Assembly (NCBI RefSeq): GCF_900111455.1
Contig: NZ_FOIE01000004.1
Coordinates: 248,001-312,000, forward strand
Length of the DNA: 64,000 nucleotides
DNA from: Geodermatophilus poikilotrophus
GTDB lineage: Bacteria > Actinomycetota > Actinomycetes > Mycobacteriales > Geodermatophilaceae
Direction: 5' to 3'
The translations under genes were made by a program, and so were the position numbers. Below, piece after piece: positions 49,074-59,385 of the stretch. How positions within the stretch are numbered: position 1 is the stretch's first letter; each line of letters opens with the position of its first letter. The notes under the pieces are model-generated. The model was not told the origin of the DNA. It worked only from the letters and a program-made list of their open reading frames with translations, and made no database searches.

Positions 49074-50969
49074 CTACACGGCTCCGGTAGTAATCCCGAG
49101 CTTGCCGGCCTCGGTGCGCACCGTCGCGGTCGCCGCGTCGAGCTCGGTAAGCGCCGTCGTCGCCTCGTCCCGATAGACGGCCACATCCTTCTGGACCGCA
49201 GTGGCCAGGCGCTCGAACGTCGTGGTGAATCGGGAGATCGCCTGGGTGCTCCACCCGCGGACGGCGGCCGCGTGGGCCGCGCCGATCCGGTCGAGGTGCT
49301 CGGTGGTCCGGGACGCGGCGGCACGGTACTCCGCTCCGAGCCGTCCCTGGGGGCAGACCGGCGGGGCGGCGTGGGCGAGGGCGCACAAAGCAGGCAGCGG
49401 TGCGGCACCCGCCGTTCGCGCAAGGGCGGCGCGGGTGGCGGCCAGGGCTGCCACGGTGCGGGTCGACGACGGTGCCGCGATGAGCCCGGCGGAGACCGCG
49501 CGCTGTGCCCGGGCGAGGATGGCGTCTATCTCGCGGACGTGAGCGTCGGTGGCCGCACGGAACTCGGCGGTGGCCCCGTCGAGCGCCCGCCGGTGCCCGG
49601 CGAGCCGTGGCGCCGGCGCAACGGTGCCTGCGTTCCGGGCGGTCGCTGCGTCCACCGTGACCGCGCCCACCAGTCGGTCCGCGGCGTCGCGCATCCGCCC
49701 CGGGTGGGCGTCCTGAACTTGCGCGAGGGCGGCTTCGGCCCGCCGCAACGGCCCCGTCTTCACGGCATTGCTGGCCTTCCGTCCGCCCATGGCGCCTCCG
49801 ATGCCACCGATGAGGGCTCCGACGGCGGTGCCGACGACGGGCACGGCGCTGCCGATGACGGCACCGGTGGCGGCGCCAATCGCTCCGCCGCCTCCGACGC
49901 CGCCAACGTCCAGCGAGAAATTGCGCGCCGCGCTGGCGGCCGTGGTCTTCTTCTTGTTGAGCAGCCGCACCTCTCTCATCCCGGAGAGGGCGACGGTGAT
50001 GACCGGAAGGGGGCCGAGCGGACCGTCGAGGCCCGGCAGGTCAGGGATCGCCTCGGCGACGGCGCTACCGTGCTGGACGAGCAGGCCCAGTTGCTCGGCG
50101 ACCTGCTCGGAGTGGCCCACCTGCTCGCCGAGCTCCTTCAGCCCGTGCAGGATCTCCTTCCCGCCCCACTTGGCGACGGCGACGGGCATGCCGCGCAGCC
50201 CGGTCGTCGTCAGCGCCTTCCCGACCTCCCCGAGCAGCCCGAGGTGGGGGAGCCCCGCAGCACCGATGCCGGGGACGATGTTGCCCAGCGCGTGCTCGAC
50301 CGTCGCGTCGAGCGCGCCGGCGACGTCGACCGCGAACGCGGGATCGCCTAGTCGGGCTAGCACGGCGTCCTGCACCGCGTCCAGCGAGGCCGGCAGCGCG
50401 GCCATCACCGCCAGGCTCGCCACATCGTCGGTGGTCGAGCCCGCGGCAACGGCGAAGCCGCGAAGTGCCAGCTGCTCGATGCCGGCCACCGCCACGGATC
50501 GTCGCTGAAGGGTCTCGACGAAGGACTTCACCGGCTCCACGTCGCCACCCGGCGCCGCACCGTCCCGGGCGACCTCGGGGATCGGGTCGTCGAGGCACAC
50601 CTCCGCCCGCCGGGTGGCCTCGTCCTGGGTCAGCAGCCGCAGGCCGGCGGTGAGCACTGGCGCTGCGGGCGACCCGCCGGGCAGTGCGTGGGCCGCGGCC
50701 TCCAGGGCCACGACCTCGGCGTATACGGCCTCGGCTTCGCGTCGGGCGCGGCGGGCCTCCTCCGCCCGACGGGCTTCATCCGCTCGTCGGGACTCTTCCG
50801 CATGGCGCGCCGACTCCTCGCGACGCGCCTCGTCGGAGGCGCTCGGAACAGACAGCGGCGGCTGCGAGCGCGAAGCCGGCGGGGACGTCTTGAGTCCGGC
50901 GATGGCCGCGACGGCGCCCACAAACATGATGAGGACCAGCAGGATCACGATGAGTTCCATGTCCGTCAC
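49074..50969 (-). CDS. Membrane-anchored coiled-coil/glycine-zipper protein of unknown function
   Basis: A 631-residue protein. Residues 5-25 (LIVILLVLIMFVGAVAAIAG) form one N-terminal membrane anchor. Residues about 46-85 are a highly charged Arg/Glu/Ala coiled coil. The middle is Ala/Leu-rich and helical. Residues about 357-392 are a glycine zipper (GGGGAIGAATGAVIGSAVPV then GTAVGALIGGIGGAMGG) that could insert into a membrane. The last 230 residues are Ala-rich helices without recognised motifs. I do not recognise the family. The start is GTG 50969 or ATG 50960. It is divergent from the STAND remnant and solenoid genes across 159 bp containing a small palindrome, so joint regulation with them is possible. 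Confidence 0.7.
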   Translation of the reverse strand: MTDMELIVILLVLIMFVGAVAAIAGLKTSPPASRSQPPLSVPSASDEARREESARHAEESRRADEARRAEEARRARREAEAVYAEVVALEAAAHALPGGSPAAPVLTAGLRLLTQDEATRRAEVCLDDPIPEVARDGAAPGGDVEPVKSFVETLQRRSVAVAGIEQLALRGFAVAAGSTTDDVASLAVMAALPASLDAVQDAVLARLGDPAFAVDVAGALDATVEHALGNIVPGIGAAGLPHLGLLGEVGKALTTTGLRGMPVAVAKWGGKEILHGLKELGEQVGHSEQVAEQLGLLVQHGSAVAEAIPDLPGLDGPLGPLPVITVALSGMREVRLLNKKKTTAASAARNFSLDVGGVGGGGAIGAATGAVIGSAVPVVGTAVGALIGGIGGAMGGRKASNAVKTGPLRRAEAALAQVQDAHPGRMRDAADRLVGAVTVDAATARNAGTVAPAPRLAGHRRALDGATAEFRAATDAHVREIDAILARAQRAVSAGLIAAPSSTRTVAALAATRAALARTAGAAPLPALCALAHAAPPVCPQGRLGAEYRAAASRTTEHLDRIGAAHAAAVRGWSTQAISRFTTTFERLATAVQKDVAVYRDEATTALTELDAATATVRTEAGKLGITTGAV

Positions 50970-51062
50970 CGCTTCTCGGTTCTGCTCTCCGCAGGGTAGA
51001 GCTCCGGGACGGGCGCCGAGATACCGCCGCGGATCGATCGCTGTTCGGCTGCAGTGAGATCT

Positions 51063-51074
51063 ACTGTCAACAGT
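51063..51074. promoter_or_regulatory. 12-bp palindrome in the divergent promoter
   Basis: ACTGT-CA-ACAGT is perfectly symmetric and AT-rich for this genome. On the minus strand it contains TTGACA, a good -35 hexamer for the 49-51 kb gene. It is a candidate operator for both directions. Confidence 0.4.
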
Positions 51075-51128
51075 GTCGAGGCGCGAAGCCGGCCTTGACG
51101 ACGCTGCCCGCGCTGGCTACAAGGACCC

Positions 51129-52214
51129 ATGGAACCGGTCTCGTTAATCGTGGCCGTGTTGACTGCCGGTGCGACGGCCGCACTCCAGGAGACGGCGGGT
51201 GGTGCGATCAAGGACGGCTACAAGGCGCCCAAGGCGCTCCCGCGGCGGCGGTTGACGGGTGGTCCGGCGGGTGAGGCCGTGCTCGAGGAGGTCGAGTGGG
51301 CGCCGGAGGCCGACACGACCGCGTTGAAGGAGCGCCTCGCGGCCACGGACGCTGAGGCCGACCAAGAACTCTTGCGCGTGGCCCGTGAGCCGTTCGAGCG
51401 CGTCAACCCCGAGGGCGCGCGGGTCGGTAAGTACAACGTGACGATCACCGGAGGCAAAGGTGCGGTCGTGGGCGACCGCGTGACGGTGACGAGAACTTCG
51501 ACGAACGGTGATCCCTCCTGGCGAACGCCGCCGCCAACCGCCTCTATCTCCCGCAGGCACTGCCGCCCGGCGTGTTCTTCGTCCTCATCACCCGGGAGCA
51601 GGCCGACTACTGGCTCGACGTTGACGACCAGGAGCCGACCTGGATCCGCGAGGACGGCCCGGCCAACCGGGCGGACGTCGCCCGCTACGTCGGCGACTTC
51701 GTCGACCGGAACGCCGACGCCATGACGTCGCGTCTTGCGGAGTGGCGGGTGGACCGGGAGTCGTTCGTGGACAACATCGTTGAGCTGTCCGAGGGCAACA
51801 TCCTGTACCTGGTGCACGTCTTCCCCGACATCGCGCGGGGACGGCTGGCGCCGGACCCCGGGGAAGATCGACACGCCTCCCCGCTGGCTGACCAGCTACT
51901 ACCAGTGCCACCGGCGCGACATGAGAAACGCCGACTCGGAGCACTTTGCGACCGTCCAGCGACCTGCTGCGTGTTTCCTCGCCATCAGCCGCGAGCCGGT
52001 GTCGGGCGACCAGCTCGCGACCTGGACCTGGCTGAATCTCGAGGCGGTCCTGGCCGTCGTCAGGGAATGGCGCGAGTTGTTGGACGAGCGCAACCATCGC
52101 TACCGCATCTCTCACCGGAGCTCCGCGGAGTTCCTCGACGCGCAGGAGAGCCTGCGCCATTGCCACGAGCAGGTCGCCCGGACGGCGTCGGCCAAGATCC
52201 CCGGGGTCCTGTAG
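51129..52214 (+). pseudogene. Remnant of a STAND-type NTPase gene with amyloid/RHIM-like motif
   Basis: The first about 120 residues start MEPVSLIVAVLTAGATAALQ and end GKYNVTITGGKGAVVGDRVT, the pattern of actinobacterial RHIM/amyloid signalling motifs attached to NLR-like proteins. At about 51525 the frame jumps to NRLYLPQALPPGVFFVLITR, the end of an NB-ARC/NACHT-type ATPase, continuing SEGNILYLVHVFPDIARG. Near 51865 it shifts again to PPRWLTSYYQCHRRDM and the winged-helix end YRISHRSSAEFLDAQ. No P-loop or Walker B is found, so the ATPase core has been deleted. ATG 51129 has AAGGA upstream. Its final stop lies 4 bp before the first solenoid gene. Confidence 0.7.
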
Positions 52215-52218
52215 CCCG

Positions 52219-55185
52219 ATGACGACCACAAACCCGTTCGCCGCCCTCGACGACTACGAGCTCGCTCACCTCGTCGAGCACCTACGCGCGGTCGGCGACG
52301 ACCGGGCCCTGCACCGCCTCCTCCGGATGAGCACTGCCGACGGCGCGAACGGCTGGTACGCCGAGAAGGAGGGGCGCGAGGGCATCGGCGGCTACCTCGA
52401 CGACGTGGCCATCGCGCGCGACGTCGCCGCGACCGCGACGACCACCGCCCTGCAACGGAACATGCCCGCCACCGCCATGGCCGACGAGCTGCGTTACGCG
52501 CTCGTGGTGTCCTCCATCAACAGCATCTCGCGTGTGCTCCCGCCGACCCTGCTGGCTGCCCTCGTCCGTGTCGGGCACTGGCCGATCACGCAGGCCATGC
52601 GCTACGCCGACCAGCAACCTTTCGCCCCGCTGCGCGCCGAGGCGTTCGCCAGGCTCGCCGAGCACACCACCGACCAGCAGCGGCTCAGATGCCTGCACGC
52701 CGCGCTGAACGCTGCCCGGGCGATTCGAGCGCGACCGGACTGGCGGCTGCGCGCCCTGGGTCAAATCGCGTTCCGGGCCCCGTCACCGCTGCGGGCCGAC
52801 GTGGTGCGCGAGGGCCTGGCCGTGCTGCGCGACATCGGCCAGGTCGAGATCGACGAGAACACGGCCACCTTCCTGCAGGCCGTCCCCGACGAGCTGTGGC
52901 CTGAGGTCGAATTCCAGCTGACCGTGCTGCCGCTCACCCTCACTGGGCCGGTCCGGCCGGGCGAATCCCTGACCGGCGGCCGGCCCGACCCGTGGACCTT
53001 CGGGGTGCGTAGCTTCTGCCCGCTTATCACCCGGTTCGGCGAGCCGCTGTTCCGCTCCGTCGTCGAGGCGGCCCGCGCCGAGGCCGAACCGGTGCTGCGC
53101 GGGCTGCTACTGGCGGCGTGCGCCGACCGGCAACCTGCGCTGCTGGCCGAGGCTCGCCAGGCCGCCGACCCGATCTGGCAGGCCGACGTCCGGGCCGAGC
53201 TGGACGTCGCGGTCGCCACCCACCTCGACCCGGCGTCGCGTCGAGAGCTGCTCGATGACGCGGTGCAGCGGGGGCGCGCCGAGTCGTACCCTCCCACCCG
53301 GGCCAGGATGCTGCTGGCGCTGGCTCCGGCGGTACCCGAGCCGCAGCAGAGTGCGTTGCTCGCCGAGACGCTCGCGGCGTGCCGGCTTGTGGACGACGGC
53401 AGCGCACGGTCGTACCTGTTCCGGCTGCTGCTGCCCCTGCTCCCCGACGAGGCGGCGGCCGAGCTGGTCACGGACACGGACCGGCTGGGCGATGGCCCGG
53501 AGTGGGGCCGCGTGGTCAGTGCACTGGCGCCACGGCTGGCTCCCTCCGCCCTGCTGCACCTGCTCGGCCGCGTGCAGCGCATCGACGATGACAAAGCGGT
53601 CATCAGTGCGCTGCTGAAACTGGCCGCACAGCTCGAGCCGGAGGCCCGGACCTCGCTTGTGCAGCGACTGCTCGACCTGATGCCGGCCCAGTCCGATGCA
53701 ATCTCGTCGAGCTACTGGACGACGATGGCGGGACAGCTCTCGCTGGGGGAGTTCGCCTCGGCCGTGACGGCCGCAGGCCGGATGACGCACGGCGACCGCC
53801 GGTCGTCCGCGCTGCGCGCGCTGGCCGAGCAGGCCACTGACGACGCTCGTCTCGCCGCCGTTGCCGCAGTCGGTGACATTGCCGTGCACGTCACCGCGCT
53901 GCGAAGCCGCGCCGCGGCCCACCCCGACCCAGGCCGGCGGGACGCACTCCTGCGCCACGCCGTGGCGATCGCGCTCACCCTGGACGACCTCCAGGAGCGC
54001 CTCCGTGCCGCGGTGGCGGTGTTCACCTCGGGCAGGCGGGACCCGGACGCAGCACATGCGCTGGTGGCGGCGGTGCGGGCGAGCGACTGGACACCCGCGG
54101 CCAAGGCGGACGGCATCGCGTCACTGGTGGGCTTCCTGCCGGAGGGCGAGCGAGTGGCCGCCGCCGCCGATGTGCTCGGCCGGATCAAGGCCATCCAGGA
54201 CGAGCAACGCCCCATGATCGAGCGACTCGCCCCGCTGCTCCGCCCCCTGCAGTACATCCGGGACGAGTACCACCCTGGAACTGCCCTGCGCGCGGTCTAC
54301 GCACATCTCGGCCCGGACCAGTGGCCGCTGACCCTGGAGATCATCGGCGGGATCCGGGACATGTACGAGCGATCGTCGGCATTGAGCGAATTCGCGAGGA
54401 ACGCACCGGACGTCGTCAGCCTTGAGACCGGATACTTCGGCGTCGCCGCTGGGCTCCGGACGTTGCGAGACTGGGCGTCTGCACACTTCGCGGGCATCCA
54501 GTTCACGCGCGACGACGACCTGCGGAGGCGGATCGTCGACTTCCTGTTCGCGCAGGTCTCGTCGTTCCCGGTGGACCGGGCGGGCGGCCACGACATCGAC
54601 TTCTTGACCGGGCTCGCGGGTCACCTCGACAGGGCCCGGCTGGATGCCGTGATCACGGTTGCGACAAAGATCGCTGACGGGTTTTTCCGTGATCGCGCGC
54701 TCAGCTCTCTCGTGCAGCACCTCCCTCCGTCCGAGGCGGTGGCGGCGGCCGTGGCCATTCAGACGCCGCTCTGGCGAGCCCGCGCCCTGATCCCGCTGCT
54801 GCACAGGCCGCTGTCGTCGGCGGACCGTGCGACGGCTCTAGCAGCGCTTATCGAGCTCGGTCCGAACACGGACCTGTTGCCTGTCGTCGACCAGCTGCCT
54901 CCGGATCAGCGAGTGGTCGTGCTGCAGGCGGCGGCACGCACCGCGATCAACGGCCAGGGATCCAGCAGCATGAGCAGTCAGGTCGCCGAGTTCGTCGCGA
55001 CGGCCCCCGCCAAGCAGCTGCACGCGGTGTGGTCGGACGCGGTGCCGGGACTCGGCGCGCGGTCCCGCGGCGTCCTGCTTAACAACCTGGAATGGCCGTG
55101 TCGGTTCGTCGCGCGGCTCGGTGGCTCCGCGGCGGTCCGGGCCGTCGCCGACGCCGTTCTGGACGTCCGCCTCTGGTGGCCCTGA
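52219..55185 (+). CDS. STAND-associated alpha-solenoid protein A (no NTPase)
   Basis: A 988-residue protein. Residues about 8-75 (LDDYELAHLVEHLRAVGDD, NGWYAEKEGREGIGGYLDD) are the helical domain that in STAND proteins follows the ATPase and winged helix. The remainder is a long HEAT/ARM-like solenoid with repeating units such as RSSALRALAEQATDDARL and QSALLAETLAACRLVDDGSA. I find no P-loop, Walker B, TIR, nuclease or membrane segment. It ends VLDVRLWWP. It starts 4 bp after the STAND remnant's stop with no clear ribosome binding site, so the two were probably one gene or a coupled pair. In STAND proteins such solenoids sense ligands. Confidence 0.8.
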   Translation: MTTTNPFAALDDYELAHLVEHLRAVGDDRALHRLLRMSTADGANGWYAEKEGREGIGGYLDDVAIARDVAATATTTALQRNMPATAMADELRYALVVSSINSISRVLPPTLLAALVRVGHWPITQAMRYADQQPFAPLRAEAFARLAEHTTDQQRLRCLHAALNAARAIRARPDWRLRALGQIAFRAPSPLRADVVREGLAVLRDIGQVEIDENTATFLQAVPDELWPEVEFQLTVLPLTLTGPVRPGESLTGGRPDPWTFGVRSFCPLITRFGEPLFRSVVEAARAEAEPVLRGLLLAACADRQPALLAEARQAADPIWQADVRAELDVAVATHLDPASRRELLDDAVQRGRAESYPPTRARMLLALAPAVPEPQQSALLAETLAACRLVDDGSARSYLFRLLLPLLPDEAAAELVTDTDRLGDGPEWGRVVSALAPRLAPSALLHLLGRVQRIDDDKAVISALLKLAAQLEPEARTSLVQRLLDLMPAQSDAISSSYWTTMAGQLSLGEFASAVTAAGRMTHGDRRSSALRALAEQATDDARLAAVAAVGDIAVHVTALRSRAAAHPDPGRRDALLRHAVAIALTLDDLQERLRAAVAVFTSGRRDPDAAHALVAAVRASDWTPAAKADGIASLVGFLPEGERVAAAADVLGRIKAIQDEQRPMIERLAPLLRPLQYIRDEYHPGTALRAVYAHLGPDQWPLTLEIIGGIRDMYERSSALSEFARNAPDVVSLETGYFGVAAGLRTLRDWASAHFAGIQFTRDDDLRRRIVDFLFAQVSSFPVDRAGGHDIDFLTGLAGHLDRARLDAVITVATKIADGFFRDRALSSLVQHLPPSEAVAAAVAIQTPLWRARALIPLLHRPLSSADRATALAALIELGPNTDLLPVVDQLPPDQRVVVLQAAARTAINGQGSSSMSSQVAEFVATAPAKQLHAVWSDAVPGLGARSRGVLLNNLEWPCRFVARLGGSAAVRAVADAVLDVRLWWP

Positions 55186-55361
55186 CCTACGCGCTTCGTT
55201 CACGTTGATCCGACGACATGGCAGGCCGCAGCACCCCCTGCTCGTCGACATCTGGTGCCCCGCCCATTGGTCCTGCACAGGACAACACCGCGGCGCGCAA
55301 AGGCAGGGGCATCGACCGTGATGGGTGTGGGGTGCGGCCCGAACGTGCATGATTCCAGTGA

Positions 55362-56060
55362 TTGGATGAGCGCATTAGCGCCTTCCTCCCCGAATCTGTC
55401 GAAGCTTCCCCGCCGGCATACTCCGGCGCCGCCGAGGCGATCGCGGCGCACTGCAGCGGGCACGACTACGACGATCCGGGCAAGCCGGCGATCGCCTGGG
55501 ACGACCCGGCCGCCCGCGCGGCGGTGGTGGCCGCGCTGGTCGGCGACGCCTTTCGGGTGCTTGGGCACCTGCTCGAGCAGCAGCTGGGGCCGCCGGCGGC
55601 CGAGGTGGTGGCGCTGCTGGCCCTGGTCGCCGGGCAGGATGTGGAGCCGGCCGCCGGCAGCGACGGCCGGTGGAAGATAGCCCGCACGGTCACCCCGACC
55701 GGGTCAGCACGGGGTTCGATTCCGAGGCGCGGCGCGCGCACAGAACCGTCGGCGCGGCGATGACGGGTTCAGCGCGCACGTGGTTGGCGAACCGGACACC
55801 TGGCTGATCACCGAACCCGGCTCACCGCCGCCGCGGGCCGGCCAACAGCGACGCCAGCATCGGAATCGGGTTGCTAGCCGACGATCCCATGGCGGACGGA
55901 CCGGTGGAGCCCCCGGCGATTCGGCCTACGGCATCGGCGAGGCGCTGGTGGCCGCCGGCCACATCGCGGTGATCAAGCCCCGTTCGCTGCGCCGTTGCGG
56001 TCATGCCGATCAAGGGCCGCCACTGGTTGTAGTTCAGGTCTGGACCTGGACAGCATGACG
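55362..56060 (+). pseudogene. IS1182-type transposase remnant
   Basis: The first frame gives RAAVVAALVGDAFRVLGHLL, VAGQDVEPAAGSDGRW and KIARTVTP, typical of IS1182-family transposases just before the catalytic core. Further pieces in other frames include SEARRAHRT, IGIGLLADDP and DSAYGIGEALVAAGHIAVIK. The segment has frameshifts and no terminal repeats, so it is inactive. It separates solenoid genes A and B. The stretch 55186-55361 shows nothing else. Confidence 0.7.
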
Positions 56061-56085
56061 CTTCACCCTCGCGGGAGGTCACGCC

Positions 56086-58995
56086 ATGCACGACGTCCAC
56101 GACCCGTTGGGTGGATTGCACGGCTACGACCTGCGGAACCTGATCTTTCACCTGCTCCAGGCCGGCCGACGTGACGAGGTGGACGGCCTGTTGCGTCTTG
56201 AGGTGAAGGACAAGAACGCCTGGCACGAGGCGCGGATGCGGCAGGGGGACGTGGGTGGGTTCGCCGCGGATATACAGCTTGTCGTCGCGTCCGTCCGGCC
56301 CGACGGAACCGAGGTCGGCCTCGTTCGGAGCGGCCGCTATGCGCTCGTTGCCGCGTCGATCCGCGGCCTCGCGGACAGTATGCCGTCGGCGCTTCGGGCC
56401 GCCCTGGTACGGGAGGGCATCTGGACGTTCGCACGCGCGCTCGCCGACGCCCGCCAGGCGGCGACCCCAGAGGCCATCGCCGCCCTCGTCCCGTACGCAG
56501 ATGGCGGGGGGAGGCCCGGGCTTCTGAAGGAGTTGCTGGCGCTGATCTCCGCGGGCGATGCGTCGGCGTTCGTCTCATCACTGGCGACGCTCGAACGTCT
56601 GAACATCGCGCGAAGCGTCGTGATGGACGAGTTGGGTGACCTCCTCCGGGAGGCCTGGGTGACGTTGAAACATCAGGAAGCGGAGCGACCCAAGGCGATC
56701 GAACGCATGGCCGCGTACCTGACGGATGACCTGCTGGCCGAGGCGATCGCGGCCGCGACCGGCGCGGCTGATCCGGCCCCACTCATGTGCCTTGCCGCAT
56801 ACCACGACGATCTCGGCCCCGCCGCCGAGAAGCGGGTCACCGATGTGCAGCGTGCAGAGCTGCGCGAGGCGACCCGCGACAATCCTCCGCTCCGGCCCGG
56901 CGAGCGGTTGGCAGGGATGGCCCGGACCTTGCGACCGGGGGTGGTCGCCGAGGCGGTGGCGATCGCGGAGTGCCTGGACGCGGGTCGGCGGGCGGAGCCG
57001 CTCGCCGCGTTGGCCGGCCGGCTGACCGGCGACAAGCGGGACAGGGTGATCGCAGACGCGCTCGCCGACCTCGACCACATGTCCATGCCGGGCTGGCGGA
57101 CGACGCCGTTGCTCACTCTGGCCCCGCTGATTCCCGTACCGGAGCGCGGGGCGATCCTGCGTCGCGCGCTCGACGCGGCGCTGCACCGTGGCGGTGAGCC
57201 CAGAGCGTTCGCTCTGCAGAAGCTTACGAAGCTCGTCGCGGCGCCGGCCGCGAGCACAGAGCTTCAGCAACAAGTTTTGGATGCGGTGCTGACCCTCACC
57301 TCGATGCGGGCGGACGCCCGGAGCCGGCTTCCCGGCTGCCTGCGTTCGCTAGCCGAAGTCGTCGTCGTCGACCTGCTCGACGCAGTGGTTGACGCGGCGC
57401 GCGAGCACGGCGAAGACGAACTGCCACTGATACTCGCCATCGCGGGCTACCGCCGCGGCGAACACGCACTGACCGCCGAGGCGGTCTCCACCGGGCGGGA
57501 CCTGTGGGATCCCAAGACTGCGCAACGCGCGGCGGAGGTGCTCCCCCCGGGCGCGTTGTCAGACGCGGCTGACCTCCTCACCCGGATCGACGACGCAAAG
57601 GCGCAAGCCAGAACTCTCGCCGCACTCGCCCGCACCATGGACGGGGACGCGAGGGATGCGGCGGCGATGACGGTTGTCGAGATCACTCGCAACATGCACC
57701 AGTACGACCTCGTGCACCCCTGGCTGATTGCCGCCCTCGCGCCGGCCATGCCAGACCTGCCGTTCGACGAGCTTGTCCACTTGTTTGACCCGGCCTCACG
57801 CTACGAATGGGCGGCCGCCGTGGTCGCCGAGGGCGTAGCGCCCTATCTGCCCCACCACCGGCACGCCGAGGCACTCCGACGAGTGTCGACGGTCAATGAA
57901 CACGCCTACCGGGCGAGGGCCTTGGTCGCGCTCGCCCGATGTGGTCCCGCCGCCCTTCGCCCGCGCATTCAGCGGGACGCCGTCGCCGCGTGTACACAAA
58001 TCACCAGCGGGCTCGAGGCCGCCGAAGTGGTGATCGGGCTCGGCTCGGACATCACCCCGGATCTGGCCCGGCGCGTGGCGACCATGGCTCGGCGTTCGCC
58101 CAATGAGTACGCGGCGGCGTTCGCCGTGGCCGCGTGTACCCAGCGGTTGCCCGTCCCCGAACGCCGCCGGCTGGTGCTGGAGCGGTTCGAGGCGCTTCGC
58201 GCCTCGGAGCCGGACACTCGGGTGCACGCCCTGCAACGTGTCGTTCCGTACGCCCTGCCGGAGGAGCGGGACCTGCTCCTGGCGGAAGCGCTCGACGCCG
58301 TCGAGCACTACCGGAGCCCCGGGTACCGACGAGCACGGCCGGAGCCGTGGGAGCTCAGCCTCGAACTCGCCGGCTTCGCGCCGATCCTGCCCGAGGAACT
58401 CGTACGACGGGTCTTCGGCGATCTTCCCCGGGCGCTCACGCACACCGATCACGCTGTCCGGTCATTGTGCGCGCTCGCCGCACACCTGCCGGCCGATCTC
58501 GTGCCCGGAGCCTTGGCCTTCATCGATCAGCGTCTGGTCGGCATCGGGGGTGAGTTCGACGCTAGGGCCATGGAGGCGCTGGCTCCGCGACTGGCCGGGG
58601 CGCTCGCGCACGAGGCGACGCAGGTCGCGTTCAGGATCGAGATGCCGCGCAGCCGTGGTCGCGCCCTCGCCGCAATTGCCACCCAGCTCTCCGACGACGA
58701 CGCGGCTCCACTGCTGCGGGAAGCGGTGCAGTCGCTCGGCGGAAGTGCCGAGCACCTGCTCCCCGTCGCCCGGCAGTTCGCTTCGCTACCGGCGCCAGCG
58801 CGGATGGGCATTCAACAGGCAGCGCTGGATGCCGACCTTGAGGACCTGGCCTTCTCGTCCTCTTATGCGCGACGGAAGCTACTCAGCCGGGGGATCCTGC
58901 TCGGCACGATCGAGGGGCTCGCGTCGTCGTTTTCCCCTTCGGTCGCGGCTGGTCTGGTCGTCGCGGTACGTGACTCCACGAAGTGGTGGCCGTGA
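56086..58995 (+). CDS. STAND-associated alpha-solenoid protein B (no NTPase)
   Basis: A 969-residue paralogue of protein A. The N-terminal helical domain reads GGLHGYDLRNLIFHLLQAGR then NAWHEARMRQGDVGGFAADI (about residues 7-70), followed by HEAT-like units (for example RRAEPLAALAGRLTGDKRD, AQARTLAALARTMDGDARD, YRARALVALARCGPAALRP). No nucleotide-binding, catalytic or membrane motif is seen. It ends DSTKWWP. Unlike A it has a good ribosome binding site (GGGAGGTCACGCC before ATG 56086) and starts exactly where the helical domain starts, so it is expressed as a separate protein and is not merely a broken tail. An IS1182 remnant precedes it. Confidence 0.82.
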   Translation: MHDVHDPLGGLHGYDLRNLIFHLLQAGRRDEVDGLLRLEVKDKNAWHEARMRQGDVGGFAADIQLVVASVRPDGTEVGLVRSGRYALVAASIRGLADSMPSALRAALVREGIWTFARALADARQAATPEAIAALVPYADGGGRPGLLKELLALISAGDASAFVSSLATLERLNIARSVVMDELGDLLREAWVTLKHQEAERPKAIERMAAYLTDDLLAEAIAAATGAADPAPLMCLAAYHDDLGPAAEKRVTDVQRAELREATRDNPPLRPGERLAGMARTLRPGVVAEAVAIAECLDAGRRAEPLAALAGRLTGDKRDRVIADALADLDHMSMPGWRTTPLLTLAPLIPVPERGAILRRALDAALHRGGEPRAFALQKLTKLVAAPAASTELQQQVLDAVLTLTSMRADARSRLPGCLRSLAEVVVVDLLDAVVDAAREHGEDELPLILAIAGYRRGEHALTAEAVSTGRDLWDPKTAQRAAEVLPPGALSDAADLLTRIDDAKAQARTLAALARTMDGDARDAAAMTVVEITRNMHQYDLVHPWLIAALAPAMPDLPFDELVHLFDPASRYEWAAAVVAEGVAPYLPHHRHAEALRRVSTVNEHAYRARALVALARCGPAALRPRIQRDAVAACTQITSGLEAAEVVIGLGSDITPDLARRVATMARRSPNEYAAAFAVAACTQRLPVPERRRLVLERFEALRASEPDTRVHALQRVVPYALPEERDLLLAEALDAVEHYRSPGYRRARPEPWELSLELAGFAPILPEELVRRVFGDLPRALTHTDHAVRSLCALAAHLPADLVPGALAFIDQRLVGIGGEFDARAMEALAPRLAGALAHEATQVAFRIEMPRSRGRALAAIATQLSDDDAAPLLREAVQSLGGSAEHLLPVARQFASLPAPARMGIQQAALDADLEDLAFSSSYARRKLLSRGILLGTIEGLASSFSPSVAAGLVVAVRDSTKWWP

Positions 58996-59084
58996 CGGTG
59001 GAACGCTCCGTGGACTCCCGGACCCGGATCCGAGTGCGCAATCCGCTCGCGTGGCGCACCCACTCCGAGGCTGGAGACCGTGCG

Positions 59085-59185
59085 GTCACCTCATCTCGAC
59101 CCAGCGGACCGGGTTTCTGCCTCGCGTGCTCGCCACCGAAGCGGGCGGGACCCCCACCAACGCGTGGTTCGAGGTGTTGGAGTGA
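59085..59185 (+). pseudogene. Fragment of another STAND-helical domain
   Basis: The frame reads HLISTQRTGFLPRVLATEAG and GGTPTNAWFEVLE then stop, aligning with HLVGSGLVEELHRLL...DGTPVNAWYVAR of solenoid C immediately downstream. It appears to be a shortened fourth copy. The remaining sequence of 58996-59385 shows no other gene. Confidence 0.5.
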
Positions 59186-59385
59186 CCCCGTCAGGTGGAC
59201 ACCTCGTTGCGTGTCAAATCGATGTTCGGGGTGTAGCTGCCTTCGCGTTCCCACCTGTCGACTTCCACCAGGTCGCTCCGGTCCGCTGGCGTACGCGCGG
59301 CAAGCCGTCCAGGTCATCCGGATGGCAGCAGGTGCTCACGCGGCAAGGGCCCCATGTAGCTGCGGCATGCCCCGATACTGGCTCG

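Noticed and set aside
59080-59385. N-terminal extension of solenoid C
   Set aside because: Proteins A and B begin within about ten residues of the helical domain and the extension resembles neither; it also overlaps the degraded domain copy in another frame.
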